Source: CAVVPY01 sp963750295
GTDB lineage: Bacteria > Actinomycetota > Actinomycetes > Mycobacteriales > Jatrophihabitantaceae
Reading direction: 5' to 3'
DNA: 64,000 nucleotides
Assembly: GCA_963750295.1 (NCBI GenBank)
Contig: CAVVPY010000001.1
Span: 124,001-188,000 of the forward strand
In this document: in pieces, positions 26,825 to 35,775 of the stretch
Numbering within the stretch: the first letter of the stretch is position 1
Layout: each line of letters begins with the position of its first letter
Program-made: the position numbers and the translations under genes
Notes under the pieces: model-generated
Told to the model about the DNA's origin: nothing
The model's input: only the letters and a program-made list of their open reading frames with translations
Database searches by the model: none

Positions 26825-29200
26825 ATGCGCGCCGACCCACACGGGGACGCTGCGTCGCACTCCGCGCCCGAGCGCGCTCGCCGCCGCGTCCAGGTGTCGG
26901 GCATCGTCCAGGGCGTGGGTTTCCGCCCGTTCGTCTATGCCCTTGCCCGCGAGCTCGGCCTGAGCGGCTCGGTAGGGAACACCGCGGACGGCGTGATCAT
27001 CGAGGTCGAGGGCACACCCGCCGCGCTGGCGGGCTTCGCCGGCCGGCTGGCCACGGACGCACCGCCACTGGCCCACGTGGAACGCATCGACAGCGAGGAC
27101 GTCGCGGTGAGCGGCGGGACGGACTTCGTCATCGCGTCCTCGCAGAGCGGCGCCGGGCGCACGCTGGTCTCGCCTGATGTCGCGACCTGCGCCGACTGCC
27201 TGGCCGAGCTGGCCGACCCCGCCGACCGCCGTTACCGGCACCCGTTCATCAGTTGCACAAACTGCGGGCCGCGGTTCACCGTCATCGTCGACCTGCCCTA
27301 CGACCGGCCGGCGACCACGATGGCCGAACTGCCGCTGTGCGAGCGTTGCGCCGGCGAGTACTCCGATCCCGGTGATCGCCGCTTCCACGCGCAGACCGTC
27401 GCCTGTCGTGAGTGTGGGCCGACGCTCTCGCTGCACCGGCCGGGACGCGAGGACGTGTCCGGCGACGAGGCCCTCACCGAGGCGCGGCGGCTGCTCGCCG
27501 AGGGCGCGATCGTCGCGGTGAAGGGCCTCGGCGGCTACCACCTGGCCTGCGATGCCGCCGACCCGGCAGCCGTGAGCACCTTGCGCAAGCGCAAGGACCG
27601 CGGCGACAAGCCGTTCGCGGTGATGGTCGGGGATCTCGCCGGTGCCGAGGCGATCGCCGTGGTGTCCGAGCAGGAGCGCGCGTTGCTGCTCGACGCGCGG
27701 CGCCCGGTCGTGCTCTTGCCGAAGCGGGCCGAGCCGGTGCTGCCGCTCGCCGCCGCCGTCGCCCCGGACCATCCCGACATCGGCGTCGTGCTTGCCTACA
27801 CCGCGGTGCACCGGCTGCTGTTCGGCTTGCCCGGCGATCCGGCCGGCCCGCCCGTGCTCGTGATGACCAGCGGCAACCTCGCCGGCGAGCCGATCGTGAC
27901 AGATGACGAGCAGGCCCGGGTCCGGCTCGCCGCGCTGGCCGATGCCTGGCTCGGGCACGACCGGCCGATCCAGGTGCCCTGCGACGACTCGGTCGTCCGG
28001 CTGGCCGGCGGTGCGCAACTGCCGGTGCGCCGCTCGCGCGGCTACGCCCCGATGCCCATTGCGCTGCCGCTGCCGGTGCGGTCCGCGCTCGCGGTCGGTG
28101 GCGACCTGAAGAACACCTTCTGCGTCGGCGACGGCCGGTACGCGTGGCTGTCGGCGCACGTCGGCGACATGGACGATCTGGCGACGTTGCAGGCCTTCGA
28201 GCACGCGACCCTGCACCTCGAAGCGCTCACCCGGGTGCACCCGGAAGCCGTCGTCGCGGACCGTCACCCGGCCTACCGCAGTTCGGAGTGGGCTCGCCGC
28301 AGCGGGTTGCCGGTGCGCTCCGTCCAGCATCACCACGCGCACATCGCGTCGGCGATGGCCGAGAACGGACACGACGGGCTGAGCCGGGTGATCGGGTTCG
28401 CGTTCGACGGAACCGGCTACGGCGAGGACGGCGCGGTGTGGGGCGGTGAGGTGCTGCTCGCCGACTACGACGGGTTCGAGCGGGCTGCGCACCTGCGTTA
28501 CGTGTCCCTGCCTGGCGGCGACGCCGGAGTGCGCAACCCGTGTCGGATGGCGCTGTCCCATCTGCACGCGGCGGGGCTGCCCTGGCAGCCGGCGTTGCCG
28601 CCCGTCGCTGCGTGCTCCGAGCAGGAGCGGGCCGTGCTGGCGCGCCAGCTCGATACCGGCTTCGCCTGCAGCCCGACCTCGAGCATGGGGCGGCTGTTCG
28701 ACGCGATGTCCTCGCTCGCAGGTGTCTGTCACCGCGTGGAGTACGAGGCCGAGGCGGCAATGCGCTTCGAGCACCTCGCGCGCGATGCTGTGCACGGCTG
28801 CGGATCTGCCTACAAATTCGGCATGATCGCGGGCACCCCGATCGAAGCCGACGCAGGCCCGGTCGTCGCCGCGGCCGCGGCCGACGTCGTCGCCGGGGTT
28901 GCCGCTCCGGTCATCGCGGCTCGCTTCCACCTAGCCGTCACCGACCTCGTCACGACGATGGCCCACCACCTGCGGTCGGTGACCGGCCTCGATCAGGTGG
29001 CGCTGTCCGGTGGGGTGTTCCTCAACGCGCTGCTCACCGAACTGTGCGAGTCCGCGCTGCGGAGCGAGGGTTTTCGGGTGCTGCGCCACCGGCTCGTCCC
29101 ACCCAGCGACGCCGGGCTCGCGCTCGGACAACTGATGATCGGCGCCCGCCACGAGCCGACCACGCCCAGCGAAGCCGGTGGGAGGACAGCATGTGCCTAG
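26825..29200 (+). CDS. hypF: Carbamoyltransferase HypF
   Basis: A 791-residue enzyme making the thiocarbamate precursor of the cyanide ligands from carbamoyl phosphate. Domain order: acylphosphatase (SGIVQGVGFRPF, residues ~20-105), two Cys4 zinc fingers (CADC ... CTNC and CERC ... CREC), a YrdC-like domain (RKRKDRGDKPFAVMV), and the Kae1-like carbamoyltransferase (HHHAHIASAM, AFDGTGYGEDG). All motifs are intact. The ATG at 26825 follows a GGGAG site. Its last 10 bp overlap hypC. Confidence 0.95.
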   Translation: MRADPHGDAASHSAPERARRRVQVSGIVQGVGFRPFVYALARELGLSGSVGNTADGVIIEVEGTPAALAGFAGRLATDAPPLAHVERIDSEDVAVSGGTDFVIASSQSGAGRTLVSPDVATCADCLAELADPADRRYRHPFISCTNCGPRFTVIVDLPYDRPATTMAELPLCERCAGEYSDPGDRRFHAQTVACRECGPTLSLHRPGREDVSGDEALTEARRLLAEGAIVAVKGLGGYHLACDAADPAAVSTLRKRKDRGDKPFAVMVGDLAGAEAIAVVSEQERALLLDARRPVVLLPKRAEPVLPLAAAVAPDHPDIGVVLAYTAVHRLLFGLPGDPAGPPVLVMTSGNLAGEPIVTDDEQARVRLAALADAWLGHDRPIQVPCDDSVVRLAGGAQLPVRRSRGYAPMPIALPLPVRSALAVGGDLKNTFCVGDGRYAWLSAHVGDMDDLATLQAFEHATLHLEALTRVHPEAVVADRHPAYRSSEWARRSGLPVRSVQHHHAHIASAMAENGHDGLSRVIGFAFDGTGYGEDGAVWGGEVLLADYDGFERAAHLRYVSLPGGDAGVRNPCRMALSHLHAAGLPWQPALPPVAACSEQERAVLARQLDTGFACSPTSSMGRLFDAMSSLAGVCHRVEYEAEAAMRFEHLARDAVHGCGSAYKFGMIAGTPIEADAGPVVAAAAADVVAGVAAPVIAARFHLAVTDLVTTMAHHLRSVTGLDQVALSGGVFLNALLTELCESALRSEGFRVLRHRLVPPSDAGLALGQLMIGARHEPTTPSEAGGRTACA

Positions 29201-29439
29201 CCGTGCCCGGCAAGGTCCTCGACGTGTGGGACAAGGGCCACACCCGGATGGCGAAGGTTGACCTCGGCGGGGTGGAGAAAGAGGTCTGTCTCGAGTTCGT
29301 GCCGGACCTCGAAGTCGGCGAATACGCCCTCGTCCACGTCGGGTTCGCCCTGCAGCGCCTTGATGAGAGGTCGGCGCTGGAAGCGCTGGAACTGTTCCCG
29401 GATCTCGGTGAACCCGACAAGCAAGTCGATAACCGGTAG
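29191..29439 (+). CDS. hypC: Hydrogenase assembly chaperone HypC
   Basis: 82 residues, typical length. It starts MCLAVPGKV with the essential Cys2 and ends with a helical tail. It carries the Fe(CN)2CO unit with HypD to the large subunit. The ATG lies inside the end of hypF with GGAGGA upstream. It is the last gene of the locus. hypD and hypE, which normally follow, are not present. Confidence 0.94.
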   Translation: MCLAVPGKVLDVWDKGHTRMAKVDLGGVEKEVCLEFVPDLEVGEYALVHVGFALQRLDERSALEALELFPDLGEPDKQVDNR

Positions 29440-29447
29440 GCGTCGGC

Positions 29448-29474
29448 CGCCGCGGAGCTGAGCAGTCCGCGGCG
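29448..29474. terminator. Bidirectional hairpin terminator closing the hydrogenase locus
   Basis: A perfect nine-base stem, CGCCGCGGA (29448-29456) and TCCGCGGCG (29466-29474), with a nine-base loop. It lies between the convergent ends of hypC and the phosphatase/kinase gene. No T tract. Confidence 0.6.
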
Positions 29475-29506
29475 AGGCCCGACCGGCCGAGCGTGGCCGC
29501 CGGCCG

Positions 29507-31003
29507 TCAGCGCGGCAGGTCGGGTTCGAGCGGGGTGATCACCCGCAACGCGTCCGGTGCCACCTCGAAGTCGGCGGGCAGCGTTGCGGTGATCTCGCCG
29601 TCGAGCGCGACGTCCAGGGCACGGTCGACGTGGACCCGCAGGTTGCTCACCCGCAGCGCGTGCACCCCGCCCGCATGCCGCCGGTCGCCGAGGACCGTCA
29701 GGGCCGCGCCGAAGAGCAGCTTGGCGATCGATTCCTGCTCGACCGCGATCACCATCAGTTGCCGGTCGTCGACCTGGGCGGTGGGAACTCTCAGGTCGAG
29801 CGAGCCGCCGAACACCGGGGCGTTGACGATCGACAGTTGCGCCAGGGTGAGCCGCTCGACGTGATCCTCGTAGTGCAGCTCGCACTCGAACGGCTTGTGA
29901 TCACGCAAGGCGCGCGTCGCTGCTACGGCGTAGGTGAACCGGCCGAAGCGACGGCGCAGCGACGAACTGGTGGCCAGTTCCGCGAAGTGGACGTTGAGTC
30001 CGACCGTCGCGGCATGGACGAAATGGCGCGGCCGCTGCCCGGGTACGGCGAGGCGTCCCGCGTCGATCGTGCGCGCCGCGCCCTCGGTCAGGACGCGGGC
30101 CGCAGCTTGCGGGTCGAGTGGGATTCCCAGCGAACGTGCCACATCGTTGGACGTGCCCAGCGGCAGGATCGCCAGCAGCGCGCCGCTGCCTGCGATCCAG
30201 TCGGCCACGGCACCGACGGTGCCGTCCCCGCCCGCGGCGACGAAGATCGGCCGGTTCTCCAGCTCGAGGAAGTCCTGCAACCGCTCGGCCTCGTCGACCG
30301 TGATCTCGGCGATGATCTCGAGGCCGGCTGCGCGCATCGCGGCCTTCGCGCGGTCGAGCCCGTCCGCCGAGCCGGCGTCGGGGCTGCCCACCAGCACCGC
30401 TTCACGTGGTAGCTGCTCGCGTTCGGGTCGCGGCAGGCTCAGTTGCTGCCCGTCACCGATCAACCGCCCGGCGACGACCCCGGCGAGCACACCCAACGCC
30501 GCACCGGCGAGGACGTCGCCCGGGTAGTGGACGCCGGTGTGCACGCGCGAGTACGCGACGACCGACGCGGCGGCGAAGACAGGAACGGCGGCTACCGGCA
30601 ACTCGGCCGCGACGCCGGTCGCGAACGCGAACGCCGATGCCGAGTGCCCGGACGGGAAGGAGAACGACGTGGGGGCGACGAGCAGGTTCGGCCGGTGCGC
30701 CACGATCCGCGAGGGTGGCCGCCGCCGGCGCAGCGCCAGCTTCACCGGTCCGTTGACGACCGAGGAGGTCAGCGCGATCGACAACGCCCCGCGCCGGGCC
30801 GCCCGCCGTCCGCGCCGACCACCGAACAGACCGAGCAGGATCGCGGTGGCGAACCACACCTTGGATCTGTTCGCCGCTGAACTGGCGGCCAGCAGCGCGC
30901 GGTCGGCGATCGGCGAGTCGACCTGGTGCGACTTGGTCAGCAGCCACGAGTCGAAGGCGCTGATCCGTCGGTGCGCACGGATGAGGCGGGACCGGCGCGG
31001 CAT
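29507..31003 (-). CDS. PAP2 phosphatase-diacylglycerol/sphingosine kinase fusion
   Basis: 498 residues joining two opposing activities. Residues ~1-190 form a membrane PAP2 phosphatase (LALRRRRPPSR, SFPSGHSAS, SRVHTGVHYPGD; all three phosphatase motifs intact, with several membrane helices). Residues ~200-498 form a soluble lipid kinase of the DAGK catalytic family (VAAGGDGTVGAVADWI, LPLGTSNDVARSLG, late ALDGE). Such fusions occur in actinobacteria and may remodel phosphatidate or undecaprenyl-type lipids. The substrate is not known. Confidence 0.88.
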   Translation of the reverse strand: MPRRSRLIRAHRRISAFDSWLLTKSHQVDSPIADRALLAASSAANRSKVWFATAILLGLFGGRRGRRAARRGALSIALTSSVVNGPVKLALRRRRPPSRIVAHRPNLLVAPTSFSFPSGHSASAFAFATGVAAELPVAAVPVFAAASVVAYSRVHTGVHYPGDVLAGAALGVLAGVVAGRLIGDGQQLSLPRPEREQLPREAVLVGSPDAGSADGLDRAKAAMRAAGLEIIAEITVDEAERLQDFLELENRPIFVAAGGDGTVGAVADWIAGSGALLAILPLGTSNDVARSLGIPLDPQAAARVLTEGAARTIDAGRLAVPGQRPRHFVHAATVGLNVHFAELATSSSLRRRFGRFTYAVAATRALRDHKPFECELHYEDHVERLTLAQLSIVNAPVFGGSLDLRVPTAQVDDRQLMVIAVEQESIAKLLFGAALTVLGDRRHAGGVHALRVSNLRVHVDRALDVALDGEITATLPADFEVAPDALRVITPLEPDLPR

Positions 31004-31181
31004 CCGCTCAGCCTAGGGCGCGGGTGACGCCGACCGGACAGCCCGGGTGCCGCGCGGACGGGCGCCGCCGCGCGGCTCGCTGTCATCGCACAGTTGCGCC
31101 GGACCGCTGGATAGGGTGGCCGCCAGGAGCGCCGGGAAGTCTGGTCGGCATCCGTTCGCTGATGCCCGTAAGGATGTAGCT

Positions 31182-32642
31182 GTGGACCAGGCACGTCACT
31201 TCGCGCTGATCGTGCTGCTGTGCGCGTTGGTCGCCCTCGTGGCCGTGCTCTCGAACCGGCTGACCGAGCGGTTGCGCGTTCCGGTTCCGCTGCTCGTGCT
31301 CGCCGCGACCGCGATCGCGGCGAACTCCATCCCGGACCTGGAAACCCCGTCGATCAACGTCGTCGAAGACATCCTGACGATCGCACTGATCTTCATCCTG
31401 TTCGACGGCGGTATGCACATCGGCCGAGATCGGTTCTCCGCCGCCGCCGGGGCGATCGGCATCGTCGGCATCGCGGGGACGTTCCTCACCACCGCCGGTG
31501 GCGCTGCGCTGCTGCACTACGCGTTCGGGTTGGACTGGTACGTCGCGGTCCTGGTGGCCACGGCCATCGCGCCGACCGACCCGGCCGTGGTGTTCTCCGT
31601 CCTCGGCCAGCGCGAGATCACCGGCCGCAGCGGGACGGTGCTCGAGGGGGAGTCCGGCGCGAACGACCCGGTGGGCATCGCGCTGATGTCCAGCCTGATC
31701 GTCGCCGGGGAGTTGAGCGCGGGCGCCTTCGGCACGGTCGGCCTGCAGTTCGTGTTGCAGATGGTCGTCGGGGCGCTCATCGGGTTGGTGGGCGGGCAGG
31801 CGCTGCTCAAGTTCATGCAGCACGTCAGTCTGCCCGGCGAGGGGCTCTACCCGCTGCGGACGCTCGCGTCAGCGCTCGTCCTGTTCGGTGTGGCGACCCT
31901 GCTGCACGGTTCGGGATTCCTCGCGGTGTTCGTCGCCGGCATCGTCCTCGGCGACGAACGCGCACCGTACAAGCGGGAGATCGAGCGCTTCCACTCCGCA
32001 CTGGCCAGCCTCGGCGAGATCGTCGCATTCGTCGTGCTGGGGTTGACCGTCGATCTCGACGTGCTGACGCGCGCGAACGTGTTGGTGCCCGGCCTCGTCC
32101 TGGCGGTCGTCATCGCGTTCGTGGTGCGCCCACTGGTCGTCGGTTTGTGCCTCATGCCGGCCCGGTTGCCGCGAAACGAGGTCGCGTTCGTGCTGTTCGC
32201 CGGTCTCAAGGGCGCGGTCCCGCTGCTGCTCGGGTCGATGATCCTTCGTGAAGCGCTGCCCGACGCCGACCGCCTCTACGGAATCGTCGTCGTCGTGGTG
32301 GTCTTCTCGGTCCTCGTGCAAGGCAGCCTGACGCCGGTCGTGGCCAACCTGCTGCGCATTCCGATGCACCCGATCGAGCCGGAGCCGTGGGCGCTCGGTG
32401 TGCGGTTGCGCGACGAGCCACAGGGTGTGCACCGCTTTGTCATCCGCGGCGGTTCGCCGGCGGACGGTAGCCGGATCAGCGACCTGGCCGACCTGCCCGC
32501 CGATGCCTGGATCAGCTTCGTCGTCCGCGACCGCGGCCTGGTGCTCGTCCGCGGCGACACCGATCTTCAGGCAGGCGACGAGGTGCTCGTGCTGGGCGAC
32601 GAGGAGTGCGGGACGGTGCTCCGCGGGATCTTCGAAGGCTGA
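31182..32642 (+). CDS. Cation/proton antiporter with C-terminal TrkA-C domain (NhaP2/CvrA type)
   Basis: A 486-residue CPA1-type K+/H+ antiporter. About twelve hydrophobic segments span residues ~5-400, with the ion-site patterns ILFDGGMHI, ATAIAPTDPAVV and EGESGANDPVGI. The C terminus is a TrkA-C regulatory domain (FVIRGGSPADGSRISDL, GDEVLVLGDEE). The GTG at 31182 has AAGGATG upstream, and earlier in-frame codons code for an Arg-rich non-membrane lead that does not fit. It exports K+ or Na+ in exchange for protons. Confidence 0.87.
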   Translation: MDQARHFALIVLLCALVALVAVLSNRLTERLRVPVPLLVLAATAIAANSIPDLETPSINVVEDILTIALIFILFDGGMHIGRDRFSAAAGAIGIVGIAGTFLTTAGGAALLHYAFGLDWYVAVLVATAIAPTDPAVVFSVLGQREITGRSGTVLEGESGANDPVGIALMSSLIVAGELSAGAFGTVGLQFVLQMVVGALIGLVGGQALLKFMQHVSLPGEGLYPLRTLASALVLFGVATLLHGSGFLAVFVAGIVLGDERAPYKREIERFHSALASLGEIVAFVVLGLTVDLDVLTRANVLVPGLVLAVVIAFVVRPLVVGLCLMPARLPRNEVAFVLFAGLKGAVPLLLGSMILREALPDADRLYGIVVVVVVFSVLVQGSLTPVVANLLRIPMHPIEPEPWALGVRLRDEPQGVHRFVIRGGSPADGSRISDLADLPADAWISFVVRDRGLVLVRGDTDLQAGDEVLVLGDEECGTVLRGIFEG

Positions 32643-32653
32643 TCGAGGATCCC

Positions 32654-33280
32654 CTAGCGCACCCCGCGGGTGCGGAACTGGATGCTGATCCGCGGCCCGG
32701 CCGGCTGCGCCGTCTTGGGGATGCAGTGCTCCCAGGCGCGCTGGCAACTGCCACCCATCACGATCAGGTCGCCGTGCCCGACGTCGTGGCGCAGCGTGCG
32801 TCCGCCACCACCACGCGGACGCAGCAGCAGGGACCGGGGATCGCCCACCGACACGATCGCGACCATGGTGTCCTCGGTGCTGCCGCGACCGATCCGGTCA
32901 CCGTGCCAGGCCACGCTGTCGCGGCCGTCGCGGTAGTAGCACAGACCGGCCGTGGCGAACGGTTCGCCGAGTTCGTCGAGGTAGTGCGCGTCCAGCGCCG
33001 CCTTGATGTCGACGAGCATCGGATCGGGCAGGGCGGCGTTCTCGTCGTAGAACGCCAGCAGCCGCGGCACCGCCACCACCCGCTCGTACATCTGGCGGCG
33101 CTCGGCCCGCCACGGCACGCCCGCGCGCAGGCGTTCGAACAGCGCATCCGCGCCGCGCACCCACGTGGGACAGGTGTCGAGCCACGCACCCCCGTCCAGC
33201 ACCGTGCGCGTCGGCGCGAGCGGGCCCGGACCCGGGTCGGTCCCGAGATCGAGCAGCGAGGCCTGGAAGACCGTGGACAC
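32654..33280 (-). CDS. AlkB-type Fe(II)/2-oxoglutarate dioxygenase (DNA repair)
   Basis: 208 residues. It oxidatively demethylates 1-methyladenine and 3-methylcytosine in DNA. Seen: FYDENAALPDPM, CYYRDGRDSVAWHGDRIG (iron ligands His and Asp), STEDTMVAIVSVGDPR, and RISIQFRTR (2-oxoglutarate-binding Arg). The GTG start at 33280 is preceded by TACCTT at exactly six bases on the minus strand, a leaderless arrangement. Confidence 0.88.
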   Translation of the reverse strand: MSTVFQASLLDLGTDPGPGPLAPTRTVLDGGAWLDTCPTWVRGADALFERLRAGVPWRAERRQMYERVVAVPRLLAFYDENAALPDPMLVDIKAALDAHYLDELGEPFATAGLCYYRDGRDSVAWHGDRIGRGSTEDTMVAIVSVGDPRSLLLRPRGGGGRTLRHDVGHGDLIVMGGSCQRAWEHCIPKTAQPAGPRISIQFRTRGVR

Positions 33281-33286
33281 GCTGTC

Positions 33287-33292
33287 AAGGTA
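33287..33292 (-). promoter_or_regulatory. -10 box TACCTT of the AlkB gene
   Basis: TACCTT on the minus strand, exactly six bases before the GTG start, predicts a leaderless transcript. It faces the promoter of the OsmC gene about 60 bp away. Confidence 0.5.
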
Positions 33293-33349
33293 CCCGATTA
33301 TCGAACGTATGCCCAGATATTGCCGGGTGGCACCCGCCCTCGCCGGCGC

Positions 33350-33355
33350 TAGGGT
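33350..33355 (+). promoter_or_regulatory. -10 box TAGGGT of the OsmC-family gene
   Basis: TAGGGT with exactly six bases to the ATG, so the transcript probably begins at the start codon. Confidence 0.5.
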
Positions 33356-33361
33356 CGGCGG

Positions 33362-33859
33362 ATGAGCACACTCGCCGACGTCCAGGGCCCGCTCAAGGAG
33401 CGGTACCGAACCGACCCCGACGCCGCGCGGATCACGCTGTCGGCGACCGGGCGACTCGGTGAGGGAGTGAGCTGCTCGGTCGACACCGGCCGGGCGATGG
33501 CCGAGGCGGGCCTGCACCCGGCGACCGGCGGGGACGGCACCACGCTGTGCTCGGGCGACATGCTGCTCGAAGCGCTCGTCGCCTGTGCCGGTGTCACGCT
33601 GCGCGCGGTTGCCGCCTCGCTCGGCCTCGACGTCCGGGGCGGCACCGTCCGCGCCGACGGGGACCTCGACTTCCGCGGGACGCTCGCCGTCGACAAGCAG
33701 GCGCCGGTCGGTTTCGTCGAGATCCGGCTGTCGTTCGACCTCGATTCCGACGCGAGCGCCGAGCAGGTGCAGACCCTGCAGCGGCTGACCGAGCGGTACT
33801 GCGTCGTGCTGCAGACGATCACATCCGGCACGCGCGTCCGCACGTCCATGTCCGGCTGA
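33362..33859 (+). CDS. OsmC-family peroxide-resistance protein
   Basis: A 165-residue OsmC/Ohr fold protein. A first reactive Cys lies in GTTLCSGDMLLEALVAC, with more than one Cys in the region, and a second in ERYCVVLQTI. The pair fits thiol-dependent reduction of organic hydroperoxides. It is a stand-alone gene beside AlkB, which suits oxidative or alkylation stress. Confidence 0.82.
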   Translation: MSTLADVQGPLKERYRTDPDAARITLSATGRLGEGVSCSVDTGRAMAEAGLHPATGGDGTTLCSGDMLLEALVACAGVTLRAVAASLGLDVRGGTVRADGDLDFRGTLAVDKQAPVGFVEIRLSFDLDSDASAEQVQTLQRLTERYCVVLQTITSGTRVRTSMSG

Positions 33860-33868
33860 GACGGGCGA

Positions 33869-33874
33869 TACAGT
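33869..33874 (+). promoter_or_regulatory. -10 box TACAGT of the Lrp-family regulator gene
   Basis: TACAGT followed by exactly six bases and the ATG at 33881, a leaderless arrangement. Confidence 0.5.
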
Positions 33875-33880
33875 CGCGGG

Positions 33881-34345
33881 ATGGCTCGGCAGCCGCTCGA
33901 CCCGACGGACCGGTTGCTGGCCTCGCTGCTGATCGCGAACGGGCGCAGCACGCTGAAGAGTCTGTCCGAGGCGAGTGGGCTGTCGGTGTCCGCGGTCCAG
34001 GCGCGGGTACGCCGGCTCGAGACCGACCACGTCGTTCGCGGGTACAGCGCGGACGTCGACCCCGAAGCGATCGGGCTGCCCCTCGGGGCTCTCGTCGCGA
34101 TGACCCCGCTCGACCCGGCCCACGAGTACGACATCCCGGAACTGCTGTCGGGCCTGACCGAGATCGAGTCGTGCCACTCCGTGGCCGGCGAGGACAGCTT
34201 CGTGCTCTTCGTGCGGGTGGCGACGCCCACCGCGCTCGAGGAGTTGATCCGCGAGATCCGCCGGCGGGCCAATGTGTCGACCCGGACGACGGTCGTGCTG
34301 CAGACGTTCTTCGAGCGGCGTGCGCGCCCCGCGACGCAGGATTGA
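33881..34345 (+). CDS. Lrp/AsnC-family regulator of lysine catabolism
   Basis: 154 residues. N-terminal winged HTH (DRLLASLLIANGRSTLKSL, SVSAVQARVRRLE) and C-terminal RAM effector domain (LSGLTEIESCHSVAGEDSF). It stands directly before lat, an order also known in Mycobacterium tuberculosis (lrpA next to lat). It likely senses lysine or a related amino acid and acts at the palindromes in the 107 bp gap downstream. Confidence 0.86.
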   Translation: MARQPLDPTDRLLASLLIANGRSTLKSLSEASGLSVSAVQARVRRLETDHVVRGYSADVDPEAIGLPLGALVAMTPLDPAHEYDIPELLSGLTEIESCHSVAGEDSFVLFVRVATPTALEELIREIRRRANVSTRTTVVLQTFFERRARPATQD

Positions 34346-34394
34346 CCGCGGACCGTGGATGGCGTTGCTGGTGGTGGCGGCAGGGCTGGTGTGA

Positions 34395-34446
34395 CGGAAA
34401 TAATCCGGCGAACGGCCTGTGTTACAGGAAATCTTCCGGATAGAAT
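34395..34446 (+). promoter_or_regulatory. lat promoter with two candidate Lrp operators
   Basis: CGGA-N5-TCCG at 34395-34407 and GGAA-ATC-TTCC at 34427-34437 are short inverted repeats about 31 bp apart centre to centre, three helical turns. TAGAAT at 34441-34446 is a good -10 box six bases before the lat ATG, so lat mRNA is probably leaderless. The second palindrome abuts the -10 box and could block polymerase or help place it. Confidence 0.5.
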
Positions 34447-34452
34447 GGGGTC

Positions 34453-35775
34453 ATGACGATGACGCAGCTTCCCCGGATCGCGCCCGCTGACGTCCACGCG
34501 ACGATCGCCCGGCACATGCTGGCCGACGGGTACGAGCTGGTCCTCGACCTGGACGCCTCGCTCGGCTCGACGATCGTGGACGCGCGCGACGGCACCCGCT
34601 ATCTGGACATGTTCACCTTCTTCGCCTCGTCCGCGCTGGGGATGAACCATCCGGCGCTGGCCGGGGACGCCGACTTCGTGGCCGAGCTCGGCCAGGTCGC
34701 GCTCAACAAGCCGAGCAACTCCGACGTGTATTCGGTACCGATGGCCCGCTTCGTCGAGACGTTCGCGCGCGTCCTCGGTGACCCCGCGCTGCCGCACCTG
34801 TTCTTCATCGACGGCGGCGGCCTCGCGGTCGAGAACGCCCTCAAGGTCGCCTTCGACTGGAAGAGCCAGTGGAACCAAGCGCGCGGCCTCGACCCCGAGT
34901 TGGGCACCAAGGTGCTGCACCTGCAGAAGGCGTTCCACGGGCGCACCGGTTACACGATGAGCCTGACCAACACCGACCCGAACAAGGTCGCCCGCTTCCC
35001 GAAGTTCGACTGGCCACGCATCTCGGCGCCGTCGATCAACGGGACCGAGGACGTCGAGGCCGCCGAGCGTGTGGCGCTCGCCGAGGCGCGCGCCGCGTTC
35101 GAGGCCTACCCGCACGACATCGCCTGCTTCATCGCCGAACCGATCCAGGGCGAGGGCGGCGACAACCACTTCCGGCCCGAGTTCTTCCAGGCGATGCAGG
35201 CACTGTGCCGGGAGTTCGACGCGCTGTTCGTGATGGACGAGGTGCAGACCGGCGTCGGCATGACGGGGTCCGCGTGGACCTACCAGCAGCTCGGTGTCGC
35301 TCCGGATGTCGTGGCGTTCGGCAAGAAGGCCCAGGTGTGCGGCGTGATGGCCGGCGGCCGGGTGGACGAGGTGCCCACCAACGTCTTCGCGGTCTCGTCC
35401 CGGATCAACTCCACCTGGGGCGGCAACCTGACCGACATGGTTCGCGCCCGACGCATCCTGGAGGTCATCGAGGCCGACGGGTTGATCGAGCGGGCGGCCG
35501 AGGTCGGTGCGCACCTGATCGCTCGCCTGCACGACCTCGCCGAGCGTCACCCGGCCGTGGCTGAGGTCCGCGGTCGTGGCCTGATGTGCGCGTTCACACT
35601 GCCGACCGCGGCGCTTCGCGACCAGATGATCCAGCGGCTGCGCGAGGACGAGCGGGTGCTCGTGCTCGGCAGCGGGACGACGAGCCTGCGGGTGCGTCCG
35701 GCGCTGACCGTGACCGTCGGCGAGATCGACCGGGCCGTCGACGCGATCGACCGGGTCCTTCGCGCATTCGGATGA
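34453..35775 (+). CDS. lat: L-lysine 6-transaminase
   Basis: A 440-residue class III PLP aminotransferase. It converts L-lysine and 2-oxoglutarate to 2-aminoadipate 6-semialdehyde and glutamate. Seen: FIDGGGLAVENALKVAFDWK, KAFHGRTGYTMSLTNTDP, the PLP-contact FVMDEVQTGVGMTG, and the Schiff-base Lys in AFGKKAQVCG. The Lat-specific N terminus and length match. Its stop overlaps hglS by ATGA, and the two are surely co-transcribed. Confidence 0.93.
   Translation: MTMTQLPRIAPADVHATIARHMLADGYELVLDLDASLGSTIVDARDGTRYLDMFTFFASSALGMNHPALAGDADFVAELGQVALNKPSNSDVYSVPMARFVETFARVLGDPALPHLFFIDGGGLAVENALKVAFDWKSQWNQARGLDPELGTKVLHLQKAFHGRTGYTMSLTNTDPNKVARFPKFDWPRISAPSINGTEDVEAAERVALAEARAAFEAYPHDIACFIAEPIQGEGGDNHFRPEFFQAMQALCREFDALFVMDEVQTGVGMTGSAWTYQQLGVAPDVVAFGKKAQVCGVMAGGRVDEVPTNVFAVSSRINSTWGGNLTDMVRARRILEVIEADGLIERAAEVGAHLIARLHDLAERHPAVAEVRGRGLMCAFTLPTAALRDQMIQRLREDERVLVLGSGTTSLRVRPALTVTVGEIDRAVDAIDRVLRAFG

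Noticed and set aside
32654..34177. A 507-codon minus-strand frame extending AlkB across the OsmC and Lrp genes
   Set aside because: The extension is antisense to two clear genes; the AlkB start at 33280 has its own -10 box.
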